DNA of 64,000 bases, taken from assembly GCA_977006965.1 (NCBI GenBank), contig OZ345353.1, forward strand, positions 806,001-870,000, written 5' to 3'. Positions within the stretch are counted from its first letter, which is position 1, and each line of letters opens with the position of its first letter. This stretch comes from Phymatolithon calcareum. Taxonomy: Eukaryota > Rhodophyta > Florideophyceae > Hapalidiales. A program made the translations under genes and the position numbers. The notes under the pieces are model-generated. The model did no database searches and was not told where the DNA came from. It worked only from the letters and a program-made list of their open reading frames with translations. Below are positions 43,978-54,903 of this stretch, one piece after another.

Positions 43978-46900
43978 ATGGCGCCTCCGAGTGAGCTCCT
44001 GACCTACAATGGCAAGACTGACGCCAGGAAGTTCTTCTACATCTTCGAGAACATTGTCCAAAAAGAAGCCTCCGTCGAGGAGAAGGCTGAGCGAGTCGTT
44101 CAACATCTGACCGAAAAGGCCTTCGACTTCTACTACGACAAATTTGTCCGCGATGACACCCCTACTCCTGAATCCAAGGACTACGCTCTGGTGAAAGCAA
44201 GCATCCTCGCCGAGTTTGCTCCGCGTCGCAGCCAAGAATCCATCATGCGTGAAGCCGTCACACTCAAGTACACCGGAGGTGACGTTGACGCATTCGTTTA
44301 CAAAGCTGAAAAGCTCTATGGTGAAGCCAAGTTCAACGAGTCCGCCATGCGCGGTCTCCTCCGTGAGGCCATTTCATCCTCTCCGTCTCTTTTCCAGTTT
44401 GTTCTGCTTCGAGGAGCAGCTTCCTTTAATGAGATCAAGGACGCTTGTTCCAGCTATGCCGAAGGACAAAAAATGATCCATCGTACTGGACACAACGCCG
44501 CTCCCGCCGGTGTCGTACATGGAGCAGGTCCGCATGTTGCCATCCAGTCTGACGCAGAGAAGAAGATCGACAAACTCTGCGATCAGATGAGCGAACTCGC
44601 CTTAGTCATCTCCCAGAGAAAAGAAGTTCTCCAGCCTGGTGGTCGCCCCAAAAATTGCAGCTATTGCAAGGCTGAGGGTCACGTGTCCACCCAGTGCAGG
44701 GACAACCCTATGAAGGAGATGAAGTGCCGCTTTTGCAAGAAGTGGGGGCACAACGAAGTTGCCTGCTACTCCAAGCAGCGTCATGAAATCGACCAAGCCA
44801 TAGCTCGTCAGCAGCAGCGCCCCCAGGCACATCCGGTTCCTCAAGACGGAGCTTTGCCGCCTGCAGAGAATACGAACGTTCTTACTCTCGCTCCAGATGA
44901 AGTCTCTCCCGAGGGGTGTGAGTCGGACAACAACCAGGACATCGCCGCCGTCAAGCGTACTGCGGATGGCGAACCGCGTCCCAAGAACCCTCGTCTAGAG
45001 GGGAAAGATGAGCCGATGCAAGTTTCTCGCTCACCAACTACCCTTCCCTCCGTCCAAAAGACTATCCCGAGTCGTGTGGCGAGGAAGATGAAGAAAAAGC
45101 CAACCCGTAAAGCCACGAGGAACACCGCGGCCAAAGAGCTTGGCAGCAGGGTTGAGAAGTACGACTTAATGTCTAGCCTCGCTCAAGCCCCCACCGGTCT
45201 CTCCTTCGGGCAACTCCTTCGTGGAGATGCAATTGAGGCTCGAGGGGATCTTCAGAAACTAATCTCTCGCCGCAGTCAATCGAAGAAAACAACCAACGTT
45301 CAAATCATTGACACAGAGAAAATAGTGGCACCTGTCAAGCTTGCCAATCGCCACGTGTTTGCGAAAGTTCAACTCAGCAACCGGGATGTGTATGCCCTTA
45401 TCGACACAGGCGCAATCCCCAACGTGATGTCCGGCGAGCTCGCCAAGCAGCTTCACATAATCCCCACCCATACCCGACGCAGGCTTGAGGACTACTCCGG
45501 GGACACAGAAGACTGCCTTGGTATTGCTGAAGAAGTCGCAGTTACCTTCGACAGCGTCCGCGTACCCATCACGTTCCTCGTCTCCGCGAGCTCGACATAC
45601 AATCTAATCATCGGTATGCAGACTCTTAAAAAGCTCAGGACCAAGATGGACATCGGTCGCAGCATCGTTACCATAAAATACGGTGGATCTAAGGTCAAGC
45701 TCAACCTTATCCATGAACCGCGCGAGGCTGACTCCACCGATGACGAAGAGTTTACTTCGGAGTCGGAGAGTGATTCTGATTCCAGTTCAGACTCCGATTC
45801 ATACATTGACAACGTCTTCGGTTTGGATGACGAAGATGATGGAATGGTTCTCGCACTGAATGAGGTTGCCGTCGAGAACGACCAACCTGTAGAAGTGCCT
45901 ATCATCTACCAGAAGACTACCCACCTTGACAATGAATCTCGAAAAAAGCTCATTAACCTGCTCCAGACTCACGACATAGTTGCTGAGTCACTTGATGACC
46001 TCCGCCCGTCCACTGTTCCAACCACACATTCGTTCTCCCTTACCTCCGACAACCCTATCTATCATCGTGCTCGTCGTCTTCCTCCGGTACACAACGCGAT
46101 TGTCAAAAACGAAGTCGAGCGCATGCTTGATGCCGGTATTATCCGCCCTGCAACCTCTGCCTGGTCCTTTCCTGTCGTCATTGCGAACAAGTCAGATGGT
46201 ACGCCGAGGTTTTGTGTCGATTTCAGGAAATTGAACAAGCTCATGACTCCTGATCGATGGCCACTACCCCGTCCTGATGAGATTATCGAGGATCTCTCAG
46301 GAAGTACCGTGTTTTCTACCGTTGACCTTTTCAGCGGGTTCTGGCAGATAAAAATGGCCGATGCTTGTAAGGAGAAGACGACATTCGTGTGCAAGTACGG
46401 AACATTTCAGTTCGAGGTCATGCCCTTCGGCCTAATGAACGCGCCCGCCACATTCCAGCGCATGATGGACCAACTTTTTCAGGGGATGGATTTTGTACGC
46501 GTGTACCTTGACGATATTGTTATCCATTCCAAGAACTTTACCGAGCACTTCCAACACCTTGAATCCATGTTCAAGAAGCTCGCCAAGCATGGTTTGCGTA
46601 TGAAGATGAAAAAGTGTCAGTTCATCCAAAGCCGCATCAAGCTTCTTGGCCACGTCGTTGACAAAGACGGTATTCAAGTGGATTCAGACAAGATTGAGTT
46701 AATTAAGAACGCCCCCCGGCCGACGACACGCACGGAGCTGAGGTCTTTCCTGGGTCTTGCTTCGTACTACCGACGATTCATTAATGGATTCGCAAAGATC
46801 GCGCGTCCACTCCACGAGAAGACGTCCGTCAACGTCGACTTTGAATGGACCGGCTCCATGGAGGAGGCTTTCGAACATCTTCGTGACGCGCTCTGCCAGG

Positions 46901-47076
46901 CCCCGATCCTCGCTTTTCCGGTTATGGAAAAGCCTTTCATTGTCGCAACTGATGCCTCATCGCAGGCAGTTGGAGCAGTCCTATCGCAACTTCATGATGA
47001 CGGTCGTGAACATCCAGTTCAGTACGGCAGTCGCACTCTCACTCCAGCTGATCGAGCATTAGAAGAGACGTTATAG
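43978..47076 (+). CDS. gag-pol polyprotein, truncated in RNase H
   Basis: The start is ATG 43978 (MAPPSELLTY), just after the primer-binding site; the frame is open further upstream in the LTR. Gag and pol are one frame. Gag has two CCHC knuckles (CSYCKAEGHVSTQC near residue 227, CRFCKKWGHNEVAC near 249), an acidic/basic linker, an aspartic protease with DTG (ALIDTGAIPN, near 474), and reverse transcriptase with RFCVDFRKLN and the catalytic YLDD (near 842). RNase H begins with VATDASSQAVGAVLSQ (near 990), but the frame ends after ADRALEETL. The rest of RNase H and all of integrase are deleted. The element could move only with proteins from relatives. Confidence 0.92.
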   Translation: MAPPSELLTYNGKTDARKFFYIFENIVQKEASVEEKAERVVQHLTEKAFDFYYDKFVRDDTPTPESKDYALVKASILAEFAPRRSQESIMREAVTLKYTGGDVDAFVYKAEKLYGEAKFNESAMRGLLREAISSSPSLFQFVLLRGAASFNEIKDACSSYAEGQKMIHRTGHNAAPAGVVHGAGPHVAIQSDAEKKIDKLCDQMSELALVISQRKEVLQPGGRPKNCSYCKAEGHVSTQCRDNPMKEMKCRFCKKWGHNEVACYSKQRHEIDQAIARQQQRPQAHPVPQDGALPPAENTNVLTLAPDEVSPEGCESDNNQDIAAVKRTADGEPRPKNPRLEGKDEPMQVSRSPTTLPSVQKTIPSRVARKMKKKPTRKATRNTAAKELGSRVEKYDLMSSLAQAPTGLSFGQLLRGDAIEARGDLQKLISRRSQSKKTTNVQIIDTEKIVAPVKLANRHVFAKVQLSNRDVYALIDTGAIPNVMSGELAKQLHIIPTHTRRRLEDYSGDTEDCLGIAEEVAVTFDSVRVPITFLVSASSTYNLIIGMQTLKKLRTKMDIGRSIVTIKYGGSKVKLNLIHEPREADSTDDEEFTSESESDSDSSSDSDSYIDNVFGLDDEDDGMVLALNEVAVENDQPVEVPIIYQKTTHLDNESRKKLINLLQTHDIVAESLDDLRPSTVPTTHSFSLTSDNPIYHRARRLPPVHNAIVKNEVERMLDAGIIRPATSAWSFPVVIANKSDGTPRFCVDFRKLNKLMTPDRWPLPRPDEIIEDLSGSTVFSTVDLFSGFWQIKMADACKEKTTFVCKYGTFQFEVMPFGLMNAPATFQRMMDQLFQGMDFVRVYLDDIVIHSKNFTEHFQHLESMFKKLAKHGLRMKMKKCQFIQSRIKLLGHVVDKDGIQVDSDKIELIKNAPRPTTRTELRSFLGLASYYRRFINGFAKIARPLHEKTSVNVDFEWTGSMEEAFEHLRDALCQAPILAFPVMEKPFIVATDASSQAVGAVLSQLHDDGREHPVQYGSRTLTPADRALEETL

Positions 47077-47655
47077 TTCTGATCCTCAACGTTGGATCTG
47101 GCACGATTGCACGAGTACCGCGTCGCCGCGCGCATTGCTTGCATCCGCGTCAAAAAGAGACGTCCCCACCACATGTAAAGCTCCAAGATCGATCGAATCC
47201 CTGGGTCTTTCAATTGCGTGCCATTCGCGCGGTGCGGACACATTCTCGCTCGCGGTGGGCAATCTCGACGGTCTGACCGGATCACCATTAGCGACCGTAC
47301 TCGTGCTGCAAAAACCCCCACTGCCGCAACAACCGACACATACACATCGCAATCCGCACGACCTTCGCCACGCCGCCACCCCGTGCAAACGCCCACGCGC
47401 CGAGAAGAGACTGGTAGAAACCCGTGCGTCAGTCCAGAGGTCCAGTGCAATTCCGCCGCGCAAGTCGCCAACTCGTCCCACTAACGCACGTACAAAGTTT
47501 GCCGGTTCCATGTTCGAGGCAGCCGGTCCCGCCCCGATGTTCCGTGCCGCATTGCAGTCGGTTGCGGCGATTGTGTGTCATGTCGGATTGCACGATGCTG
47601 TTCTAGGTGGTGAGATCGCCGGCGTCGGGACGAGCGCCGTCCCAGTTGGGGCCCC
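47077..47655. other. 3' internal region of the retroelement, no integrase
   Basis: 580 bases between the truncated pol and the 3' LTR. GC-rich, with several overlapping short frames (for example 47135-47689 plus), none resembling integrase or a chromodomain. TTGGGGCCCC just before the LTR is a poor polypurine tract. Confidence 0.6.
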
Positions 47656-48033
47656 TGCTGACACCAATATTGGCGGTGGTGTTGATTGACTACGCTGGAA
47701 CGTACCAAAAGAATCAGTGCTCCTACTATCATACCCAGCGCATCCGGTTGCTTGCCAATGTCGGCAGGTTGGCGGTGTACCGTTTACAAATTCGCCGACG
47801 AAGGCAGATCTCCAATAGAGTTATATTTTTTTAATTGTCCCCTCGTTTAGTTAGTCTTACAGTGAGCTGGGTGCTGCTCGCAAGAGCTCCGGCAAAACCT
47901 AGCGCTAGTTTATATAGTATCCTACTTCGAACTTCGGCGAGAAGAAAGGCAGCTCACCGTCCGCGACGAAGAGCCCCCAAAACAAAAAAAAACATTCCCC
48001 ATCTTTCTCTCTTCGTCCTTTTTCTCCCCCACA
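47656..48033 (+). repeat. 3' LTR
   Basis: 378 bp, TGCTGACACC to CCCCCACA, uninterrupted. It supplies the pre-insertion sequence of the MULE target (a single TTTTTTTAAT). Confidence 0.95.
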
Positions 48034-48038
48034 ATAGT

Positions 48039-48165
48039 GTTGGTGTGATGCAAACCAGCTTTCTCGTCGCAAGTGCACTTTGACTAAGGACCGTCTATCA
48101 TATGTCCCCTCGCACGCCTACACCGTACTGTGCGAGACTGACGTCATAGGTTATGTTTCCGCAGA
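48039..48165 (+). repeat. Repeat R1, third copy (continuation of module B)
   Basis: Continues from 42374 after the retroelement. It matches 36238-36360 with scattered differences; similarity fades at about 48165. Confidence 0.8.
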
Positions 48166-49853
48166 ATTAAAAAATTGACGATCCAGGCAAAAAAACAAAA
48201 ACAAGATTAAGAATCATTAAAAATTTCTTGGACTGAGGAAATCAAGAGCTAGTTATGATATACTGTAGCTACTGGTGTAAAATTCGTGATTTTGTCGTGT
48301 CTGTACGGTTCTGAAAAAAAATTTGACTGTAATGATTGACCCGTGTCCCGCGCTTCGGATGAGAGCCTGTTCGAATCACTCAACGACAAGTCCAACAATC
48401 CAAATGACCCAAAGAGTAAGCGACCGACGGGCCGTGGCTTCTACTTCGGCTGATCGAGCTCGGTTTTGCTCTAGCGGTACGTCGTGTTCGACGGAACGTA
48501 ACGCGTGCTCCCCGCACAAACACCCCCGACAAGAACTGAGGATTAACTGTCCTCACTCCGAAAGGAGCAGATAGCAAGAGAATAAAAGGTACGATTTACC
48601 TTGCAAATGGTGTTCTTCTTCTGTGCATGTACCTTTTTCCTCTCTTCCGCTGCGTGCACAAGATATATCTGACACACAACCACAATCTCCCCGCACAATT
48701 ATGATTCTAACTTCAGCAAGCGATTTACAATTTGGCAATTCTAACAATAGGCAATCACACGAGAGATTTATAACGTTGTTGTACTTTTCCGTTATCTACG
48801 GTTGTGTATCGTAAGTTTGGTGACTTCTGCCGATGGCACCAAACTCAAAAATTCCTTAAAATGTTTTAGTGTCTCTCTAAATGGGCCCCACCCATGGATG
48901 CCTGCCCATTTAGAGAGACAGCTCCGCCCAATAAGCATTGTAGTGTTGTGCTCGAGAATTCCAAAATTGCAAGCCTCTAGTCCACCGTTTGTGGTTAGTG
49001 TCGCAAAACGGCAATGAACAGTTCAGAACAAAAGAAGAGTTTATTACCTTTCGCGCGCTCAGCGTTGTAGATCCTCACGGAAGGTCCACGTGCTGCTCAA
49101 TAATGTCGTCACACACCAGTTTCTTAGTGATCCGTTATGACCGCACGTTTCCCAAACGAGAACCGGGCATGGCGAGACGCCTACACCAGCCACTTCTCTC
49201 CGTGTGCTCCCGGAAGGAGCACTGAGCCGACCAAGACTTGGTGATTCTTATTCCGACTGCATTCCGACACAATGCTGTGCTCGGGTGCTGTCGCATTTAT
49301 ACCATTTCGAATGTGGTCATCAGCGCTGGAGTATGAAGCGGCGCTCATCCAGAGCCAGTTAGACTGTCTCCGAATTTACCGTCTTGTTATGAGAAACAGG
49401 CGGCAATGTGCGAAACGGAGCCACTTGAGACCTGTTGTTTCTTGTCTTCTCGACAGCGATTCTTCCAGAACTAGAATTTGTGACAGTTAGATCTTACTTT
49501 TCCTTAACAGCCTGGACAAAATGGCGTTCAAAATACGGGGCTCGAAAAAATATCAAATCTGCTAATTACTTCATGGAAAAGAAACTGGTGCCAAGGGCTT
49601 CGGAACCTTCCTATCTATCGATTACAACCTTCATCTTAGAGTTGATCGTTTACTCGCTGCAGCCAGAGAACGAAAGAGAAAGGGCAATTTAAGTGCAAAA
49701 TATGATAATCATCGTTTACGGGAGTGAAAAGTACTTCTCTTGCGGCCATGAGCCGATGTGAAGCCAGCCAGCTGCAAAACAGTCTTCTACGAGAGCGGCT
49801 GAGCCGCCTCCTCCGTCTATCCAGCTCGGAGCGCAGAGACATTAGTCCACATC
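48166..49853. other. No gene recognised
   Basis: 1.7 kb with only short frames on both strands. It contains the hairpin at 48870-48920. I see no transposon termini or known domain. Confidence 0.4.
48870..48920. repeat. Perfect 17-bp-arm hairpin
   Basis: TGTCTCTCTAAATGGGC (48870-48886) and its exact complement (48904-48920) with a 17-base loop. Confidence 0.9.
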
Positions 49854-49987
49854 CAGGGGTTGCGCCAATTCTATTGTTTGCGATTGCAGTCCCGAGTGAA
49901 ATTTATCAATTTAATTGCTCAGTATTGTTTGCAGCAATTCGCATTGCAATTTGAAGGCTTCCCACAATATAGACATCAATACTTTAT

Positions 49988-50600
49988 TCAAGCAAGTTCA
50001 CCTAGCTGCATGTAATCTTCATCTTCTTCGATAGCCCTCTCGACACGTTGGTTGACAACCATGGACATAGACTGCTTCACGGTTTGCTCATCCCAGTAGG
50101 AGCGGTTGACTTTCAGAAAAAGCATCGCCTCAAAGACAATAGGAGATGTTCCCTTCCTATGGTCTAGTAGAATATACTTCGCCATAGACCAAAGTCGCTC
50201 CACCTCAGCAACGGACCCCAGTATAAATTGGGTGTTAATGTATTCCTTCGATCCCGCGCTTCCGGTGTTCTTCTTCCGTTTCTTTAGTCTGTCGGCCATG
50301 CTCATCGGTTCGTGCACATCAATCTCAGCATCTTGTTCCGTTCGTCTTTGTAATAGCCCCTTGCACCTCTCTTTCCCCACGTTGGATTTTCACCACTCCT
50401 GACTCAAATGAAGCATCTTGCACGATTTGAGAAGTTGGAGAGAAACAGTAATCACCCAACTGGCATTGAAGCCGTTGTTCTGTATCTGGCTGGTAAATTT
50501 ATCGATACAGCTGAGTAGATGATAGCACATGAATAGGCCCATTGTTGAAACCGTTTGGAGTCCAACGGCTCAATCTCGTCTTTATTTAACATAGCAAGAA
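49988..50600 (-). pseudogene. hAT transposase C-terminal fragment
   Basis: The minus-strand frame ending at 49988 carries the hAT dimerisation region: VAEVERLWSMAKYILLDHRK, then SPIVFEAMLFLKVNRSYWDE. The frame upstream of 50380 shifts, and hAT-like sequence (VQDASFESGVVKIQRGE) continues in another phase to about 50480. The catalytic domain is not present. It would be non-functional. Confidence 0.8.
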
Positions 50601-50649
50601 GTTGCCATGGCCCAAGTGTCATAGATGTTTTGATGGCATACAGAACGTA

Positions 50650-50801
50650 CTCTGGGTATTACTAGAACAAAGACCACGTACTGAACATAAGGTGAGTACG
50701 TTGATTCTTGCATCATGTGTTCTGTCTAATGTTCATCTACTTACTCTGGGTATTATTAGAACAGAGACCACGTACTGAACATGAGGTGAGTACGTTGATT
50801 C
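50650..50801 (+). repeat. Tandem duplication, about 95-bp period
   Basis: Two copies of CTCTGGGTATTA-TAGAACA-AGACCACGTACTGAACAT- and the following GGTGAGTACGTTGATTC, at 50650 and 50745, with few differences. It lies in the hAT deletion derivative. Confidence 0.85.
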
Positions 50802-51134
50802 CCTCAACATTCTGCTTTACTCGCCGCCCCATAACATTCCCCTGGTCCAATGTTCATCTTCTACGATCCTCAGTATTAGGTGCGACCAATTCGAATTGCA
50901 ATTCAGTTCGAAGAACCTATTAGGGTGGAATTGGGAAAAATTGCAATTAAATTGATAGCAATGGAATTGGCGCAACCCCTGGCGGTAGAGTCTGTAGAGT
51001 TTTTACTTTCAAGAGATTCTCTTCTGCCTCAATTCAATGCAAATATGAGAGAAAGGATAATCGGTGCAACTCGCAGAGATGGGACATCTGATGACGACAG
51101 CGTACTGGACTTGAGTTTCACTGCAATGAGATGA

Positions 51135-51440
51135 ATGAGACCACTGAAAAACATTTTGAATGTTGGTCTTGCTAACCAACTGCACCAACACATGTTTTTT
51201 GGAGTGTTTGGAAAGCAACAGCGGAGGTCTTATCTGCAACGTGGTGCTTTTTGGAGTAGCATTCACGACGAGAAGTGCATCCTACAACTACCTACTGGCT
51301 ACGACAAATCAATTATTGCCCTCCTTTCAGCTGTTGTATGTAGCAGAATAACCATATATCTGTGCCCCTTGATTGACGAGCTTTGGAATATTTGTAAACA
51401 AATGGGCCTGATAGATTTTCGCCTAAGTAATTTCCTGTGA
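51135..51440 (+). pseudogene. RecQ-like helicase fragment
   Basis: About 100 codons with ILQLPTGYDKSIIALLSAVV followed by ITIYLCPLIDELWNICKQMG. This matches the order and spacing of RecQ motif I (LPTGxGKS) and motif Ia (SPLIALMxDQ), but with the Walker A glycine replaced by D (GYDKS) and no downstream DEAH motif. It is an isolated scrap, either of a transposon-borne helicase or of a host gene. Resemblance is by eye only. Confidence 0.4.
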
Positions 51441-52590
51441 CGATTATTCATCGACTTATCTTCCTCCAGCCGCGAACGAAATTTTTTCTCCATATGCTTT
51501 AGATTCGAACCAGGGGTCGTAACTGACAGATTATTCCGCTTTTCCGTTCGCAGTTCGCTTGACTGAACGGTTCTGAGCGAAGAACTAGACCGCAATTAGC
51601 TTAGCGGATTCAAAGCGAATCAGGGCTTGGAAAACAAATTCTGTTCTGAGCGACCGAAAACGACTGAAATTTTTTCTTGGAACGAATGATTGTCTAGAAG
51701 ATTTATTCCTCAAATTAAAAAACAGTAGTTACAGCCAAAACGGATACGTTCTTACTCGAGTTTGAAAACATAGGATCACCAATGTTCATGCCAGGATTCC
51801 TTGCTAACATCTGTGCTGCTCCCCATCGATGATGATGTTCGTTGCTCTACGTCGGAAAGCACAGGCCTCGGCGAATTTCATCGAACCCTTCGGTAAGCCA
51901 TTGCTGTACTGGGAAAACTTCTTGAGCGTTTGGCACTGTGAGAAGTCAGCAATATGGATGACTGCGACAGCCGGATATCCACGAAATAGTTACATTTCTC
52001 TATCCATTATGGATCCAAGTTTTGTCACCGCGAACAGATGATAACTCGCGGTGGCAAAACTTCGAGGAACTCCTTTTCCAATTTCACTTGCGCCAACAGA
52101 ACAAAATTGATACTGTCCAAAAGTCGCCCAATCATGCCAGAGTTGTCTCAAATATACCCCAAACGGTGTTTGTAGGTCCAAAACTTGCGCCTTGAGTGCG
52201 AATTGCCCCTTCGCGAGCCCCAAGAATTCTTTACAGAAAGTAACTGGCTTAACAGACGTGCGGATACTTCTGTAGCATAGTGTTTGACATTGAAGGTTCT
52301 TGTTACTTTCGACGTGCCCAGATTGGGATCAGCGCCACTCGCAGATTTTATTTGTACTATTTCTGAGGCGCCGATTATCTGGGAGATGTGCTCAATGATC
52401 TTACATGTTCGGTGCCGATCACTGCGAATTTACCGGTCTGCCCATTGAGCGTTTCTCTGCCCGTGAGAATCAACCACAGCAAGCCACGATAATAACGATG
52501 AACCTTGCCCAGGATTATGCCATGCAAATCAGAGAGACTGCTCCAGCTTCCAGATCACCTTCTGTAGCACCCTATCTGCTCTCAAGTGGC
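51441..52590. other. No gene recognised
   Basis: 1.15 kb with short frames in both directions and no family resemblance that I can support. Confidence 0.4.
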
Positions 52591-52677
52591 TAAAGCCGGT
52601 CAAGGGTCTTCAACTTGAAGACCCTTGACCGGCTTTATCTCATACCCAACAATGTTGAACATTGTTGGGTATGAGAT
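52591..52677. repeat. Two adjoining perfect palindromes
   Basis: First: 23-bp arms 52591-52613 and 52615-52637 with a single-base centre. Second: 20-bp arms 52637-52656 and 52658-52677, again with a single-base centre. The palindromes share base 52637 and have unrelated sequences. Confidence 0.95.
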
Positions 52678-52680
52678 ATC

Positions 52681-52788
52681 GGTGCTCCCCCTATGGACAC
52701 ATAAGCGGATATCTTCCGCTGCCTCACGGACCGTACCTACACTGTACCACCAGTGGCCGGTGCTCCGCTATGGACACATAAGCGGATA
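52681..52788 (+). repeat. Direct repeat next to the palindromes
   Basis: GGTGCTCC followed by CTATGGACACATAAGCGGAT occurs at 52681-52711 and 52759-52788, 78 bases apart. Confidence 0.85.
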
Positions 52789-52789
52789 C

Positions 52790-53261
52790 CGAGCGCAGAA
52801 GACGTGAGGGCAAGCATCTTCTAAATCATGCGGCAGTGTACTCCACCTCAAGGTTATCCGTAATGGTCAGATAATTCGGACAAGCCGCGCCACGATGCCT
52901 GGTTTCGAACCAGGCGTGCAAACGATTTGATGTAGGGTTGTGGGAACGCATCAGAAAAGATGCACAGCCGATTTATTTCGCCTTGGAATCATCCAGCGCC
53001 AATGAGCGCGGCGCAAATGTCTATTCGTCAGGACATCAGGCTGTCAACCAGTATCCACAACCAATTACAACCAGGATCTTGTATCACTCTTTCTGCTGCT
53101 TCATTTTTTCAATGCGAACTTGACATCCAAATTCAGCATTAATCTCGACTTTCGTCCTGGTATTCAGCCTCTTTGAGGTTGTTCGTCAGCCCTTTGGACA
53201 GTTTTCGCCATCTGGCAAACACCAAGGTCTGCGAAAGACCGGAATCCGGCAGAAACGCAAC
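52790..53261. other. Upstream region of the acetyltransferase gene
   Basis: About 470 bases with no gene. It contains CCTGGTTTCGAACCAGG (near 52899), which looks like a tRNA T-arm on the minus strand but has no acceptor or D-arm partner. Confidence 0.4.
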
Positions 53262-53816
53262 ATGACAATCGGCAAAGGGGACATCACTATTCGAAAGTAC
53301 CAAGCCGCAGATAAGGCAGTAGCGGGAGAGTTGTTTGAGAAGGGGATGCTTGACCATGTCGGCCCGGAAACGCCGGAGAAATATGCAGCTGATCTTCGCA
53401 TGTGGACTGCCAAAGAGAAGGCCGACTTCTTTTCCAACGTTTCAGGTCAGGTACACGAGCACAACGGTGGATGCATGTTCGTCGCGGTCAATGATGCTGA
53501 ACAAATTGTGGGAACCGTCGCAGTGCGTGTGTCCGACGATAATCTCGCCGACTGCTCCGCGGAACTGCTTCGGATGTCAGTGCGTGGAGCGGAGCGCAGG
53601 AGCGGGATTGGAAAATCGTTGCTTGACTATGCGATTGCATACTGCCGGGTGACGTTAAAATCGAAGAGTGTGTGGCTAACGACAAATCAATACATGGAGA
53701 TGGCTGTGAAGTTTTACTTGAAAAATGGGTTTACTATTGATCCTGACTATCGCTATGTGATACCCGGATATGAACCGGGAGAGGTGGATATCATCAAATT
53801 TCGTCGTTCTCTGTAG
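53262..53816 (+). CDS. GNAT-family N-acetyltransferase
   Basis: 184 codons, intact, ATG 53262 (MTIGKGDITIRKYQAADKA). The start fits because the first beta-strand of a GNAT fold (ITIRKYQAAD) follows at once. The acetyl-CoA site is visible: strand 4 ELLRMSV, then the pyrophosphate loop RRSGIGKSLLDYAI (R-x2-G-x-G) at about residues 109-122. The later conserved stretch AVKFYLKNGF, near 146, is the usual helix before the final strands. The length is normal. It would transfer an acetyl group from acetyl-CoA to an amine; the substrate (small molecule or protein N-terminus) cannot be read from sequence. No introns. It is one of the few clearly intact host-like genes here. Confidence 0.85.
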   Translation: MTIGKGDITIRKYQAADKAVAGELFEKGMLDHVGPETPEKYAADLRMWTAKEKADFFSNVSGQVHEHNGGCMFVAVNDAEQIVGTVAVRVSDDNLADCSAELLRMSVRGAERRSGIGKSLLDYAIAYCRVTLKSKSVWLTTNQYMEMAVKFYLKNGFTIDPDYRYVIPGYEPGEVDIIKFRRSL

Positions 53817-54903
53817 ACATTAACGGTATTGCTTTTCTGGTCAGTTTTTCAACTGCATCGTCAATAAAATCCAATCTATTGTCCCGCATTGACTGCAGTA
53901 GGTGGCAACTCTTTCTTTCTTGCGGAATGATCGCTCATGCAAAAAGTGAGCGTCTGAAGTTGTTTGAAAACTCTTTCAAGATCAGTTGAACTTAAAGAAC
54001 AGTTACGACACATTACAATTGCACAGAAAAGAGCTTGGTGGGATGGACCTGCTATGTCCGCCCTGCTGATGATCAGACCCCTTCCTCTTCCCGAACTGTA
54101 TTGAATGTGGTCAAACTCAATAGTTAAACACGTGCATTATTCCCACAGGTGTCAACAACAAGTATGGCCGAAGAATTCGGCACAAGAGCCAGAGAGCATA
54201 TGGAGACCCTTGAACGCACGCTAGCAGGGTACGACCTCGAAGGAGAAAAACGACTGGAAACAGAAAAGGCACAAGATGAGCTCTTACTATTTAGCAAGAC
54301 ACTCATAGAACGCATGGAGATCGAAGAAGGCCTGTATTAATCCGCAGAATGCAAGGCAAAAAGCGTGCGAGCCCAAGCACCAACAATTCCGTAGAGGACT
54401 GAGATAGGACTACTTTGAGTCCTGAGTTTTCCCGTCCGCCATACTGGTGGACATTTCGTGAGCTACACAAAGGTAGGTAGCATCAGAGGAGGCCTTGCCC
54501 ATATCTTCGGAAGTCTGTAGGGCTTTTAAATAAACTTGAAAGGAAAAAAAGTCTGAGGAGTGTTAATGAGGGCTTTCAAACAAAAAATTAAACAGTTGCA
54601 AAAAAAAGATGTTGGGTTGTGGTCTTGTCTAGAGAAGTGAGATGAGAAGATGAGAGGCTAAATCGATTGTTAGCTGGAATGAAGACTCTCCAGGATTTTG
54701 GCGGGAAAGAGGCTACCATGGTGATGGAAAAAGTGTTATGGATGCCGACAGACACCCCTGTCACAGGCGCTATGAATTCTCGTTAGACGACACCCAAAAG
54801 TCAAGCGCAATCCTGGCGTGGGACCAGCACTCATCAGCTAGCTGAAAAAGGAATTCTGGCGCTTCCGCGAGAAGTATTTCATTCACCAATTGGGAAAGAC
54901 CTC
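53817..54903. other. No gene recognised; one small open frame
   Basis: 1.1 kb. The 63-codon frame at 54149-54340 (MSTTSMAEEFGTRAREHMET) is highly charged and may form a coiled coil, but there is no family match. It could be part of the LINE remnant that follows. Nothing else is seen. Confidence 0.4.

Larger units (their letters stand above)
42375..48033 (+). mobile_element. Ty3/gypsy LTR retrotransposon, internally deleted
   Basis: 5-bp target duplication ATAGT on both sides (42370-42374, 48034-48038), LTRs beginning TGCTGACACC and ending CCCCCACA, a primer-binding site, and a gag-pol frame that stops in RNase H. Integrase is missing. Apart from the Mutator-like insertion in the 5' LTR, the two LTRs differ at about four places in roughly 378 bp, so the insertion is recent. 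Target: repeat R1 of module copy B. Confidence 0.95.
49854..50981 (-). mobile_element. hAT deletion derivative
   Basis: Termini CAGGGGTTGCGCCAATTC and its complement (one mismatch), followed inward on both sides by AATTGCAATT-type subterminal repeats. It contains the C-terminal part of a hAT transposase on the minus strand. The 8-bp flanks (TCCACATC and GCGGTAGA) do not match, so one end may have been rearranged. It is unrelated in TIR sequence to the other hAT elements here. Confidence 0.75.

Noticed and set aside
52890-52915. tRNA T-arm CCTGGTTCGAAACCAGG on the minus strand
   Set aside because: No complementary acceptor stem or D-arm at the right distance; probably chance or another small palindrome.
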